From assembly GCF_005885815.1 (NCBI RefSeq), contig NZ_CP040602.1, positions 697,630 to 761,629 of the forward strand: DNA of 64,000 nt, in the 5' to 3' direction. Under the pieces are notes generated by a model. It did no database searches, was not told the origin of the DNA, and saw nothing but the letters and a program-made list of their open reading frames with translations. The stretch is from Thiomicrorhabdus sediminis. Its GTDB lineage: Bacteria > Pseudomonadota > Gammaproteobacteria > Thiomicrospirales > Thiomicrospiraceae. Below, in pieces: positions 44,970 to 54,170 of this stretch. Numbering within the stretch: position 1 is the stretch's first letter; every line of letters begins with the position of its first letter. A program made the position numbers and the translations under genes.

Positions 44970-45938
44970 ATGAGAAATTATTTTACCGTCACGATTAGTG
45001 ATGTACATGGCTCACGCCACTATTCATTCAAGCATTTCTTTCGCAAGTTTGCTTGGGTGATACTGGGGGTTTTTGCGCTAATTTGGACGGTGGGAGCCTT
45101 TTCACTATGGTGGTTGGCGAACCAGGCAAATGAGCTTGAGGCAAGAAATCAGGCAACGATCGAACACTATAATGTGACCCTGAGTAAAACGCGTGCGGAT
45201 TATGAAAGTCTTCTTACCGAAAAAAGTGTATTGGAAGACGATTTGGAGCAGAAAAACGCGCAACTCGAGTTTTTGGATCAGTCCTTGCAAGGTTTGGAGA
45301 CTTTGGTAGGAATCGATTCGGAAGAGCCTGAAAACCTGCCTTATGATGAGCGTGTCAAACGTGTTCAGCTCAACACCTTGGGTAAAAATATTATGTTGAG
45401 TATTACGCCTAATGGTCATCCTGTGGCGGAATATAAAGGTATAACCAGTAAATACGGTTATCGCAAGCACCCGTTAACGCAAAAAAAGCATATGCATGGT
45501 GGGATTGATTATCGCTCTCGTACCGGTGATGAGGTTATTGCCACAGCGGATGGTATTGTGCAGTATTCCTCCTATAGTGAGGAGAGCGGTTTCGGTAATT
45601 TGGTGACCATTTTGCATGCCAATGGCTTCAAAACCCGATATGGGCATTTGAGTCAGCGTTCGGTCAAGGTTGGTCAAATGGTGCAAAAAGGGCAAAAGAT
45701 TGGTGAGACCGGGACAACCGGACGCTCGTCGGGGCCGCATTTGCATTATGAAATTTGGTTTTTACACCATCGTTTGAATCCGCTGCCATTCGATAAATGG
45801 AAGCTGGAAACTTATGATGAACTTTTTGACAAGGTGAAAGGGGTACCATGGGCATCTTTAACTCGAAGCGTCGACACAACGGTAAAGAAGGTGGAAAAAC
45901 AATTGTCTCGGAAGGTTGCTTTATCAGCGGTGAAATGA
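44970..45938 (+). CDS. Membrane-anchored M23 (LytM) endopeptidase
   Basis: Predicted to cut peptidoglycan cross-bridges. An N-terminal cytoplasmic stub is followed by one transmembrane helix (about 28-50), a periplasmic coiled coil (about 52-115) and a LytM domain (about 155-270). The zinc site looks intact: HMHGGIDYRS supplies His and Asp, and GPHLHYEIWF supplies His-Leu-His. The last 30 codons overlap the bactofilin gene in another frame (45848-45938). This pairing is known for cell-shape modules such as Csd1-CcmA of Helicobacter, so a role in curved or helical shape is inferred. Confidence 0.9.
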   Translation: MRNYFTVTISDVHGSRHYSFKHFFRKFAWVILGVFALIWTVGAFSLWWLANQANELEARNQATIEHYNVTLSKTRADYESLLTEKSVLEDDLEQKNAQLEFLDQSLQGLETLVGIDSEEPENLPYDERVKRVQLNTLGKNIMLSITPNGHPVAEYKGITSKYGYRKHPLTQKKHMHGGIDYRSRTGDEVIATADGIVQYSSYSEESGFGNLVTILHANGFKTRYGHLSQRSVKVGQMVQKGQKIGETGTTGRSSGPHLHYEIWFLHHRLNPLPFDKWKLETYDELFDKVKGVPWASLTRSVDTTVKKVEKQLSRKVALSAVK

Positions 45939-46315
45939 CCGAACTGAAAGGCCCTTTGCATATAGATGGACGAGTCGAAGGTATTATCGATAGCGAGTTT
46001 GATGTCTCTATCGGTCGTACCGGGCAGATTAAAGGCTTGGTTAAAGCCAGATCGATTGTTTTAAGCGGCGTATTGGATGGCAAGGTTGCCTGTGAAAGGC
46101 TGGAAATTTTGCAGACCGGTAAATTAATCGGTGAGGTTATCAGCGGTGAGTTCACGGTTGAGACCGGCGGTAAGTTTATTGGTCAAAGTCATGAAATGAC
46201 AGAAGGTGGTATGGTAGTTAGTCTGCCGGAAACCTTTGCACAATTGAGTCAGAAGAAAGACAAACCGTCTGTTCTGACCGAGAAAAAAGAAGAACATAAA
46301 GCCGAAGTGGAATAA
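45848..46315 (+). CDS. Bactofilin (CcmA family)
   Basis: Bactofilins polymerise without nucleotide into filaments that position cell-wall enzymes. The 155-residue protein has a short basic N-terminus (GIFNSKRRHNGKEG), which may touch the membrane. A central beta-helix of short repeats follows from about residue 20 to 120: ISGEMTELKGPLHIDGRVEG, then IDSEFDVSIGRTGQIKGLVK. The C-terminus is charged. GAAAGGGG precedes the ATG inside the M23 gene, so the two are co-expressed and probably act together on cell shape. Confidence 0.93.
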   Translation: MGIFNSKRRHNGKEGGKTIVSEGCFISGEMTELKGPLHIDGRVEGIIDSEFDVSIGRTGQIKGLVKARSIVLSGVLDGKVACERLEILQTGKLIGEVISGEFTVETGGKFIGQSHEMTEGGMVVSLPETFAQLSQKKDKPSVLTEKKEEHKAEVE

Positions 46316-46383
46316 GCTGCTCGGTAATTGAGAAATTGAAAATATTCGCGCTACAAAAGTAGTAAAGAATTAAGGGATTAATA

Positions 46384-47409
46384 ATGACTAAGTTATATGA
46401 TGTAGCCGTTGTTGGTGCAACCGGTGCTGTTGGTGAAACCATCTTAAAAGTTTTGGAAGAGCGCAATTTCCCTGTAGGAAACCTTTATCCATTGGCGAGT
46501 AGCCGTTCTGCCGGTAAGAAAATCGAATTCGCAGGTAAATGGGTAGAAGTGTTGGATTTGGAGACCTTTGATTTTTCCAAAGCGCAAATCGGCCTGTTCT
46601 CCCCGGGGGCTAGTATTTCTGCGGTTTATGCGCCCAAAGCGGCAGAAGCCGGTTGCGTGGTAATCGACAATACATCTCAGTTCCGTTATGAAGACGATAT
46701 TCCATTGGTTGTACCAGAGGTTAACCCTGGTGCGGTAGCCGGTTATAAAAACCGCGGTATTATCGCCAACCCTAACTGCTCTACCATTCAGATGTTGGTG
46801 GCGTTAAAGCCAATCTATGATGCGGTGGGTATTAAGCGTATTAATGTGGCGACTTATCAAGCGGTTTCGGGTTCTGGAAAAGAGGCGATTGAAGAGCTAG
46901 CTAAGCAGACCGCAAATTTATTGAATATGAAACCGGTTGAAACCGAAGTTTATCCTAAGCAGATCGCGTTTAACTGTATTCCACAAATCGATGTGTTTAT
47001 GGATAACGGTTACACCAAAGAAGAGATGAAAATGGTTTGGGAAACCAAAAAGATTATGGGTGACGACTCTATTCTGGTTAACCCGACTGCGGTACGTGTG
47101 CCGGTGTTCTTCGGTCACTCGGAAGCGGTGCATATCGAAACCGATAAGAAAATCACGGCAGCCGAAGCCAAGGCGCTGTTCGAGAAAGCCGATGGCGTTG
47201 TCTTGGTAGATGAGCATGTTGATGGTGGCTACCCGACAGCGGTAACAGACGCCGCGAATACCAACCCAGTATATGTCGGTCGTGTACGCGAAGACATTAC
47301 TGTAGAAAACGGTCTGGATATTTGGGTGGTCGCAGATAACGTACGTAAAGGCGCGGCGACTAATACGGTACAGATTGCAGAAGTGCTGATTAAAGACTAC
47401 TTGAAATAA
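46384..47409 (+). CDS. asd: Aspartate-semialdehyde dehydrogenase Asd
   Basis: Reduces aspartyl phosphate made by LysC to aspartate semialdehyde, the branch point to lysine, threonine and methionine. It shows VVGATGAVGETILKVLEER, the catalytic cysteine in NPNCSTIQMLVAL and the substrate region TYQAVSGSGKEAIEEL. FFGHSEAVHIE carries the active-site His. At 341 residues it is the asd2-type enzyme seen in Pseudomonas and relatives. In many relatives fimV lies between asd and truA; here truA follows after 11 nt. Confidence 0.97.
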   Translation: MTKLYDVAVVGATGAVGETILKVLEERNFPVGNLYPLASSRSAGKKIEFAGKWVEVLDLETFDFSKAQIGLFSPGASISAVYAPKAAEAGCVVIDNTSQFRYEDDIPLVVPEVNPGAVAGYKNRGIIANPNCSTIQMLVALKPIYDAVGIKRINVATYQAVSGSGKEAIEELAKQTANLLNMKPVETEVYPKQIAFNCIPQIDVFMDNGYTKEEMKMVWETKKIMGDDSILVNPTAVRVPVFFGHSEAVHIETDKKITAAEAKALFEKADGVVLVDEHVDGGYPTAVTDAANTNPVYVGRVREDITVENGLDIWVVADNVRKGAATNTVQIAEVLIKDYLK

Positions 47410-47420
47410 CGTTATATCAG

Positions 47421-48224
47421 GTGGAACAAACAGAACAAACCATAAAGGTCGCATTGGGCGTTGAGTATCAAGGTACTCATTATTGCGGCTGGCAACGCCA
47501 AAGTCATTGCTTGTCGGTGCAGCAGGAACTTGAGCAGGCGTTGACCCAGATTGCCGATCAGCCGATAGAGTTGTTTTGTGCCGGTCGTACTGATACAGGC
47601 GTTCATGCATTAGGTCAGGTAGTGCATTTTGAAACCACTGCTCAAAGACCTTTGAAAGCTTGGGTGCAAGGTGTCAATACCAAGTTGCCGGGTGAAATTC
47701 GTGTGGCATGGGCTCAGTTTCAAGAGCCGGAGTTTCATGCCCGTTTTAGCGCGGTTGCCCGTCAATACCGTTATGTGATCTTTAATCGTGATGTTCATTC
47801 TGCTGTTTTGCATAATCGTGTTACCTGGGAGCCGCATAGACTTGATGAGCAGGCGATGCATCGCGCTGCCCAAGCCTTGATAGGTGAGCAGGATTTCAGT
47901 GCGTTTCGCGCCTCTTCCTGTCAGGCCAGTCATGCGCGCCGCGAAGTCCAGTCGGTAAACGTCAGTCGTCATGGCGATATGGTGTTTATCGATATTCGCG
48001 CCAATGCCTTTTTGCATCATATGGTGCGTAATATCAGCGGCACCTTGATGGCGGTTGGCCGTGGTCTGAAGCCTGAGGTTTGGGTGGCTGAACTGCTAGA
48101 AGGTAAAGATCGGACTCGGGCGGCGCCGACGGCGCCGGCAAGTGGGCTTTATTTTGTTAATGCGATTTATCCTGATGAATGTAAGATTCAGCAGGTTGAA
48201 TTAAACGAACTGCTGTGGAACTAA
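47421..48224 (+). CDS. truA: tRNA pseudouridine(38-40) synthase TruA
   Basis: Isomerises uridines 38-40 in the anticodon arm of many tRNAs. The catalytic aspartate is in CAGRTDTGVHALGQVVHF, and YRYVIFNRDVHS and FLHHMVRNISGTLMAVGRG are further signatures. The protein has 267 residues. The start is GTG 47421; no separate ribosome-binding site is visible, so translation probably depends on the asd stop 11 nt upstream. Confidence 0.95.
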   Translation: MEQTEQTIKVALGVEYQGTHYCGWQRQSHCLSVQQELEQALTQIADQPIELFCAGRTDTGVHALGQVVHFETTAQRPLKAWVQGVNTKLPGEIRVAWAQFQEPEFHARFSAVARQYRYVIFNRDVHSAVLHNRVTWEPHRLDEQAMHRAAQALIGEQDFSAFRASSCQASHARREVQSVNVSRHGDMVFIDIRANAFLHHMVRNISGTLMAVGRGLKPEVWVAELLEGKDRTRAAPTAPASGLYFVNAIYPDECKIQQVELNELLWN

Positions 48225-48249
48225 GCGGCGTATTATTTAGGACTGTGCT

Positions 48250-48906
48250 TTGAGCTGTCGTACTCGTGTAAAAATTTGTGGCATTACCCGATTGCAGGAT
48301 GCGCAGGCAGCGATCTGTTCTGGTGCCGATGCCATCGGCTTGGTGTTCTATGAGCCAAGCCCTCGTAATGTCGCCATAGATCAGGCGGCGCAAATCAGCA
48401 AAGCGCTACCGGCATTTGTGACTAAAACAGCACTGTTTGTTGATGCCAGCGTTGAGTACGTCGAGCAGGTTTTGGCTCAGGTCGATATCGATCTATTGCA
48501 ATTTCATGGCGATGAATCCGCCGAGTATTGTCGCCAGTTCAATCGGCCCTATATCAAAGCGGTACGTATGCGAGAGGACACCGATCTTGAACAGATTGCT
48601 GACGATTATAATGATACTTCGGGCCTGCTGTTGGATGCCTATATTCCGGGTATTCCAGGAGGTACGGGGGAGCAGTTCAATTGGCAGTGGGTGCCAAAGG
48701 ATTTTAAAAAGCCCATTATTCTCGCCGGTGGTTTGAGTGCCGAGAATGTTGGTGAAGCCATCGAGACGGCCGCGCCTTACGCCGTGGATATCAGTGGCGG
48801 TGTTGAAGCGCAAAAAGGCATTAAAAGTGCCGATAAAATTCAAAAGTTTATGCAGGTTGTGCATTTGGCAAATCGTGACATGTTCACGGCTAAGCAAACA
48901 AGTTAA
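48250..48906 (+). CDS. trpF: Phosphoribosylanthranilate isomerase TrpF
   Basis: Amadori rearrangement step of tryptophan synthesis. VKICGITRLQDAQAAICSGA (residues 7-26) carries the catalytic cysteine region, FHGDES and LLLDAY with the catalytic Asp follow, and ILAGGLSAENVGEAI plus DISGGVEAQKGIKS form the phosphate site. It is a 218-residue TIM barrel. The start is TTG 48250 with AGGA 7 nt before it; no later start would keep the first beta strand. Confidence 0.95.
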   Translation: MSCRTRVKICGITRLQDAQAAICSGADAIGLVFYEPSPRNVAIDQAAQISKALPAFVTKTALFVDASVEYVEQVLAQVDIDLLQFHGDESAEYCRQFNRPYIKAVRMREDTDLEQIADDYNDTSGLLLDAYIPGIPGGTGEQFNWQWVPKDFKKPIILAGGLSAENVGEAIETAAPYAVDISGGVEAQKGIKSADKIQKFMQVVHLANRDMFTAKQTS

Positions 48907-48928
48907 GCGATATTAAGCGGGTATTAAG

Positions 48929-50134
48929 ATGACGATAGATTTTTCACAGTTTCCAGATAAAAATGGGCATTTCGGTCCTTATGGCGGAATCTTTGCGCCA
49001 GAAACCTTAATGGCGGCTTTGGAGCAGCTGAATCAAGAGTATGAGAGCGTAAAAAATGATCCGGCATTTTTGGATGAGATCGCTCAGGATTTACGCGATT
49101 ATGTAGGTCGTCCAACGCCGTTGTATTACGCCAAACGCTGGTCGGACGAATTGGGCGGCGCAAAAATCTATTTGAAACGTGAAGACCTGAACCATACCGG
49201 GGCTCATAAGGTGAATAACACCATCGGTCAGGCATTGTTGGCCAAGCGCCTAGGTAAAAAACGTATTATCGCCGAAACCGGTGCCGGTCAGCATGGTGTG
49301 GCCAGTGCCACGGTTGCGGCGCGTCTGGGTTTGGAGTGCGTGGTTTATATGGGAGCGGACGATGTTGTGCGTCAGGCTCCGAATGTGGCGCGCATGAAGA
49401 TGCTCGGTGCTACGGTGGTTCCGGTCGAATCCGGTTCACGTACTTTGAAAGATGCTTTGAATGAAGCGATGCGTGACTGGGTTACTAATGTCGACGATAC
49501 CTTCTATATTATCGGTACCGTTGCCGGACCACACCCGTATCCTGCTATGGTACGTGATTTCCAGGCCGTGATTGGTGAAGAAGCACGTGAACAGATTCTA
49601 GAAAAAGAAAACAAGTTACCGGACGCGATTATTGCTTGTGTCGGTGGTGGTTCCAATGCTATCGGACTATTTCATAAGTTCTTGGCGGACGATTCGGTAA
49701 AAATCTACGGTGTTGAACCGGCAGGCCATGGTTTGGAAACCGGTGAACATGCCGCGCCTTTGTGCTGCGGTAAACCGGGAGTATTGCATGGTAACCGTAC
49801 TTATCTGATGCAGGATGAGCACGGTCAAATTTTAGGCACGCACTCGATTTCGGCCGGATTGGATTATCCTGGGGTTGGTCCTGAGCACGCATGGTTAAAA
49901 GATATCGGGCGTGTTGATTATGTCGCTATCACCGATGAAGAAGCGCTTCAAGGCTTTAGGGATTTGACCCGTTTTGAAGGGATTATTCCCGCGCTGGAAT
50001 CAAGTCATGCGATTGCCTATGCCAGCAAAATTGCGCCGACCATGTCGCAAGATCAGACAATTATTGTCAACTTGTCCGGGCGGGGCGATAAGGATATGAA
50101 CACCATCGCACAAATTGAAGGTTTCGATTTTTAA
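48929..50134 (+). CDS. trpB: Tryptophan synthase beta subunit TrpB
   Basis: PLP enzyme joining indole and serine. The PLP lysine is in [18 protein letters not shown], the phosphate loop is [13 protein letters not shown], and the opening [20 protein letters not shown] (residues 12-31) is typical. It has 401 residues. The alpha-subunit gene trpA, usually contiguous, is 170 nt downstream. Confidence 0.98.
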   Translation: MTIDFSQFPDKNGHFGPYGGIFAPETLMAALEQLNQEYESVKNDPAFLDEIAQDLRDYVGRPTPLYYAKRWSDELGGAKIYLKREDLNHTGAHKVNNTIGQALLAKRLGKKRIIAETGAGQHGVASATVAARLGLECVVYMGADDVVRQAPNVARMKMLGATVVPVESGSRTLKDALNEAMRDWVTNVDDTFYIIGTVAGPHPYPAMVRDFQAVIGEEAREQILEKENKLPDAIIACVGGGSNAIGLFHKFLADDSVKIYGVEPAGHGLETGEHAAPLCCGKPGVLHGNRTYLMQDEHGQILGTHSISAGLDYPGVGPEHAWLKDIGRVDYVAITDEEALQGFRDLTRFEGIIPALESSHAIAYASKIAPTMSQDQTIIVNLSGRGDKDMNTIAQIEGFDF

Positions 50135-50304
50135 GCGATTGCGAGTTTCAATTTCTTTGTTGGATGCCTCCTGCTAATGCTCATTTACTAAAGTAACTGT
50201 GCTTTATCAGAAAGCCACCGCCTAGAACTTGAAGCTCTCATAGCGCTTAAGATAGTAAGTAATATGTTACTTATGAGCTAAGAATTTTAGAGAATTTAGA
50301 AATT
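50135..50304. repeat. trpB-trpA spacer with nested inverted repeat
   Basis: A 170-nt AT-rich spacer. TAAGTAA and TTACTTA (50256-50273) pair perfectly around TATG. An outer pairing brings AGCTCTCATA (about 50233-50242) to TATGAGCT (about 50272-50279) with a 2-nt bulge. No T run follows, so termination is not obvious. No gene is supported. Confidence 0.55.
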
Positions 50305-51126
50305 ATGAGCAGAATACAACAGACTTTAGCGGATTTGAAAGCGGCCGGTAAAACCGCTTTGATTCCGTATATCACCGCCGGTGATCCGACGCCTAAGGCG
50401 ACAGTGGATTTAATGCATCTTTTAGTCGAAAAGGGTGCCGATATGATCGAGCTGGGTGTGCCGTTTTCGGATCCGATGGCCGATGGTCCGGTGATTCAAA
50501 AAGCTGTCGAACGTGCTTTGGCGCATAATGTCAGCCTAGATGATGTTCTAGAGTATGTTCGCGTTTTTCGTGAAAAAGATACTCAGACACCGATTATCCT
50601 GATGGGCTATTTAAACCCGATCGAAGCCGAAGGTTATGAAGAGTTTGCCAATGCCGCCAGTTCGGTCGGTGTCGATGCCGTTTTAACGGTTGATATGCCA
50701 CCTGAAGAGTCATCAGGTTATCTACAGTCGCTACAAGCCAAGGATTTGGATCGCGTCTTTTTGGTGTCGCCAACGACCCCTGATAGTCGTTTACAAGCGG
50801 TCAACGAGAAAGGCAGTGGTTTTGTTTATTATGTTTCGCTCAAAGGTGTGACCGGTTCTAAAGAACTCGATGTCGCTGATGTCGCCAAGCAGTTGGCGCG
50901 TTTGAAATCGACCATTAATCTACCGATGGGAATCGGCTTTGGTATCCGTAATGGTGAAACCGCTTATGAAATGGCCAAAATCGGTGATGCGGTGATTGTC
51001 GGCTCGGCACTGGTATCGTTGATTGAAGCGAATGAAGCCAAAGGGCTGTATGATATTCACCTGGCAATTGGTGAGAAAATGACCGAATTCCGTTCTGCTA
51101 TCGATCGAGCAGACGCACAAGTATAG
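50305..51126 (+). CDS. trpA: Tryptophan synthase alpha subunit TrpA
   Basis: Cleaves indole-3-glycerol phosphate and channels indole to TrpB. Catalytic Glu in [20 protein letters not shown] (residues 46-65), Asp in TVDMPPEES, and phosphate-binding GFGIRNGE are visible. It is a 273-residue TIM barrel. The ribosome-binding site is weak (AGAGAATTTAGAA). accD follows after 20 nt. Confidence 0.97.
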   Translation: MSRIQQTLADLKAAGKTALIPYITAGDPTPKATVDLMHLLVEKGADMIELGVPFSDPMADGPVIQKAVERALAHNVSLDDVLEYVRVFREKDTQTPIILMGYLNPIEAEGYEEFANAASSVGVDAVLTVDMPPEESSGYLQSLQAKDLDRVFLVSPTTPDSRLQAVNEKGSGFVYYVSLKGVTGSKELDVADVAKQLARLKSTINLPMGIGFGIRNGETAYEMAKIGDAVIVGSALVSLIEANEAKGLYDIHLAIGEKMTEFRSAIDRADAQV

Positions 51127-51146
51127 CCGCAAGGGCAGGAGAAATT

Positions 51147-52001
51147 ATGAATTGGTTTGAAAAGATTCTACCAAGCATCAAGCAGGTAACTGAGCGTAAG
51201 AAATCAGTACCGGAAGGACTTTGGACTAAGTGCCCGAAGTGTGAAAGTACCTTATACCGCGCAGAGGTGAAGCGCAACCAAGAGGTCTGCCCGAAGTGCG
51301 ATCATCATATGCGTTTAGGTGGTCGTCAGCGTTTGGAGACGTTTTTGGATGAAGGTTCATTTGTTGAAACCTCGGCAGATATTTCACCGGTTGACCGTTT
51401 GAAGTTTAAAGACCTGAAAAAATATAAAGATCGAATCGCCCAAGCGCAACGTGCCACAGGTGAAAAGGATTCGTTTATTACCGGCTCGGGTAGTATCAAT
51501 GGTTTGCCGGTTATGGCGGCAGCGTTTGAATTCGGTTTTATGGGGGGGTCAATGGGATCGGTTGTCGGCGAGAAATTCGTTCGCGCAGTAGATCAGGCCA
51601 TTGCCGACAAAACGCCGTTTATCTGTTTCTCCGCCAGTGGTGGTGCTCGTATGCAAGAAGCATTGTTCTCGCTAATGCAAATGGCTAAAACCAGTGCCGC
51701 TTTAGGGCGACTGCGAGCTGAAGGTCTACCGTTTATTTCAGTATTGACCGACCCGACAATGGGTGGGGTTTCCGCCAGTTTTGCGATGTTGGGTGATTTG
51801 AATGTTGCCGAACCTAAAGCGCTGATCGGTTTTGCCGGCCCTCGTGTTATTGAACAGACGGTGCGTGAGAAGTTGCCGGAAGGTTTTCAGCGCAGTGAGT
51901 TCTTGCTGGAACATGGTGCAATCGACCGTATTATCCATCGTCATGAACTGCGCAATGAATTGTCAGATATCTGCAAAATGCTGATGAATGTTCCTGCATA
52001 A
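51147..52001 (+). CDS. accD: Acetyl-CoA carboxylase carboxyltransferase beta subunit AccD
   Basis: Transfers the carboxyl group from biotin to acetyl-CoA, forming malonyl-CoA with AccA. An N-terminal zinc ribbon ([20 protein letters not shown] spanning residues 30-49, then PKC) precedes the crotonase-fold domain with [16 protein letters not shown] and [20 protein letters not shown]. At 284 residues it is slightly shorter than E. coli AccD (304). AGGAG precedes the ATG. The trpA-accD-folC order is standard for the class. Confidence 0.97.
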   Translation: MNWFEKILPSIKQVTERKKSVPEGLWTKCPKCESTLYRAEVKRNQEVCPKCDHHMRLGGRQRLETFLDEGSFVETSADISPVDRLKFKDLKKYKDRIAQAQRATGEKDSFITGSGSINGLPVMAAAFEFGFMGGSMGSVVGEKFVRAVDQAIADKTPFICFSASGGARMQEALFSLMQMAKTSAALGRLRAEGLPFISVLTDPTMGGVSASFAMLGDLNVAEPKALIGFAGPRVIEQTVREKLPEGFQRSEFLLEHGAIDRIIHRHELRNELSDICKMLMNVPA

Positions 52002-52063
52002 GTCAGATTGTCGTGTTTGCAGTGATTGCCATACAAAATCGTTAGTTTCGAGTCTTATCCCTA

Positions 52064-53404
52064 ATGAATACGCCGACTAGCCAATCCAGCCTGGAAACCT
52101 GGGTGGATTGGTTATTAAACCTGCATAACCAAGAAATTGACCTAGGTCTTGAACGCATAGCCAAGGTAGCTGAAAAGCTTAGCGTGCAAAAACCGACACC
52201 TTTTGTGATCACCGTTGCCGGTACTAATGGCAAGGGCTCGAGTGTGGCCATGTTGTCATCCATCTATGCACAAGCCGGTTTAACGGTCGGTACCTACACG
52301 TCACCACACATCCATTGTTTTAGCGAACGCATTAAAATCAACGGTCATCCTGTCAGCAAGCAGCAGATTGTTGATGCATTTGTCACTATTGAACAAGCCC
52401 GTGGTGAGATCAAATTAACCTATTTTGAGTTTTCTACCTTAGCGGCGTTGGTGATTTTCCAGCAAGCCGGCCTTGATTTGATTGTGTTGGAAGTCGGTCT
52501 TGGCGGGCGTTTGGATGCGGTCAATGTGGTCGATGCCGATATGGCGCTGGTTACTGCGATTGATATAGATCATATCGATTGGCTTGGTGATGATCGCGCT
52601 CAAATCGCGATTGAAAAAGCCGGTATTATGCGTGCTGAACGTATGGCGGTCTGTTCCGACCCGACTGTGCCGGCGACACTGATTGAGTATGCCGATAAGC
52701 TGGATGCCAAGTTGACTTTGTTGGCGCGCGATTATAACTATCAAGCATTATCTAAAGATAGTTGGTCGATGACATCTTCCGTTTCGCCACAGGCGCGGTC
52801 TTATTGCAGGCCCGCACTTAGCGGCGATTTTCAACTGCAAAATGCCGCTGGTGTGCTGGAAGTGGTCGCGCGTTTGCAAGATCGTTTTAAAGTTTCAGAT
52901 GAACAGATCAATCAGGGATTGCAACAGGTCTCGCATGCCGGTCGAATGGAGTGGCGCGATCTAGACGGACAGGCTTGGTTGATAGATGTCGCACATAATC
53001 CGCAATCGGCTCAAGTCCTGGCGCGAAGTTTGCAGCAGATTGACGCTGAAAACACATCAATACAGCAAAGCGTGCCCAGAGTGGCGGTTTTTTCCGCTTT
53101 GGACGATAAGGATATGCTGCCGATGGTCGAAGCGGTCGCACCTTTTGTCGATTATTGGTTGCTAGCCGATTTGCAGATTCCCCGTGCCAGCAGCATCGTG
53201 AAGCTTGAGCAGATACTAATCAATGCTGGAGTTGCTTCGGAACAAGTGCAAGCCTGTAGTACAATAGATCAAGCAGTCAAATTGGCGGCACAAAAAAAGG
53301 ATAATCAAGTTTTGGTGTGGGGATCCTTTTTTACTGTGGCACAGGCTTTACAAACTTGGCAAAATTTAGGCCGTGAGACGGCCTCTATCTCTCCTGTTTA
53401 CTGA
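52064..53404 (+). CDS. folC: Folylpolyglutamate / dihydrofolate synthase FolC
   Basis: Adds glutamate to dihydropteroate and to folates. VTVAGTNGKGSSVAML is the Mur-ligase-type P-loop, YTSPHIHCFSERI and EVGLGGRLDAVNVVD are family motifs, and the C-terminal domain contains WLIDVAHNPQSAQVLARSL. The protein has 446 residues. FolP, the preceding enzyme of the pathway, is encoded at 60228. A ribosome-binding site is weak. Confidence 0.95.
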   Translation: MNTPTSQSSLETWVDWLLNLHNQEIDLGLERIAKVAEKLSVQKPTPFVITVAGTNGKGSSVAMLSSIYAQAGLTVGTYTSPHIHCFSERIKINGHPVSKQQIVDAFVTIEQARGEIKLTYFEFSTLAALVIFQQAGLDLIVLEVGLGGRLDAVNVVDADMALVTAIDIDHIDWLGDDRAQIAIEKAGIMRAERMAVCSDPTVPATLIEYADKLDAKLTLLARDYNYQALSKDSWSMTSSVSPQARSYCRPALSGDFQLQNAAGVLEVVARLQDRFKVSDEQINQGLQQVSHAGRMEWRDLDGQAWLIDVAHNPQSAQVLARSLQQIDAENTSIQQSVPRVAVFSALDDKDMLPMVEAVAPFVDYWLLADLQIPRASSIVKLEQILINAGVASEQVQACSTIDQAVKLAAQKKDNQVLVWGSFFTVAQALQTWQNLGRETASISPVY

Positions 53405-53432
53405 AAAGGTTAAAGGGTTTTAAAGACGATTC

Positions 53433-54071
53433 ATGGATTTAATCAGTAAATATCGTTTGATCGGCGCTTCGATTTGGTTGGGTCTGCTGGTGATTATTGT
53501 TCCCAGCTGGTATAGCGATCCGGTAAATTTTCAGCCCGATGGTGCGGTGTTACAGCACAATAAGAGCACCTTACCGGTCATTGAACAGCCATTTCGATTG
53601 CCTGCCCAGGCTATTGAGCCAAGAACCGATGCCGAGCAACAGCGCGAGGCCATTAAGTTGGATATGGCCAGTGTTGCCGCTTCAGAAGAGAGTCAGCGCA
53701 AACAGCAGGCATTGGATAAATTAAGTGAAACGCTAGCCTCTTTAAACAAAGACGATGCGGAAAAAAGCGCTGCCAAGCAAGCACACGTTGAAAACAAAAC
53801 GCCGGTCACAGCTAAAAGCATTGCGCCAAAAGAGGCGGCAAGCCCGCAATGGATATTACGTCTGTCAAGTTTTAGCGATATTAAAGATGCCAATGATCTT
53901 CTTGGCAAGCTCGATTTGTGGGGTTATGAAGCCAAAATCAAATATTTTGAAAAGAGCAAAGTCTATTCGGTGAGAACCGGTCCTTATTTTTCTCGTGCTA
54001 AAGCTGACAAAGATAAGGCTAAATTAGATAAAATGTTGCGAACTAATGGCGTGGTGGTCGAATCACGTTAG
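53433..54071 (+). CDS. dedD: SPOR-domain protein (DedD-like)
   Basis: A 212-residue inner-membrane protein: a transmembrane helix near the N-terminus (LIGASIWLGLLVIIVPSWY, about 9-27), a charged Ala/Lys/Glu-rich periplasmic linker (about 60-135) and a C-terminal SPOR domain (about 138-210, WILRLSSFSDIKDANDLLGK). SPOR domains bind denuded glycan strands at the division septum. DedD occupies this position, folC-dedD-cvpA-purF, in many gammaproteobacteria; cvpA is absent here. Confidence 0.88.
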   Translation: MDLISKYRLIGASIWLGLLVIIVPSWYSDPVNFQPDGAVLQHNKSTLPVIEQPFRLPAQAIEPRTDAEQQREAIKLDMASVAASEESQRKQQALDKLSETLASLNKDDAEKSAAKQAHVENKTPVTAKSIAPKEAASPQWILRLSSFSDIKDANDLLGKLDLWGYEAKIKYFEKSKVYSVRTGPYFSRAKADKDKAKLDKMLRTNGVVVESR

Positions 54072-54081
54072 AAATTTATAG

Positions 54082-54115
54082 AATCGCTTAAAAAACATGG
54101 TTTTTTTAAGCGATT
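54082..54115. repeat. Long inverted repeat between dedD and purF
   Basis: AATCGCTTAAAAAAC pairs with GTTTTTTTAAGCGATT (one bulged T) around a short loop. The T run lies inside the stem, not after it, so it is an atypical terminator. It occupies the place where cvpA is often found and precedes purF by 55 nt. Confidence 0.7.
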
Positions 54116-54170
54116 AGTAATCTTAAAACTAAAAGCATAAGCGATAGATTAATTAAGAGAGTGTGCGAAG

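Noticed and set aside
46918..47610. 230-residue antisense ORF over asd and truA
   Set aside because: It spans the ends of two clear plus-strand genes and resembles reversed coding sequence.
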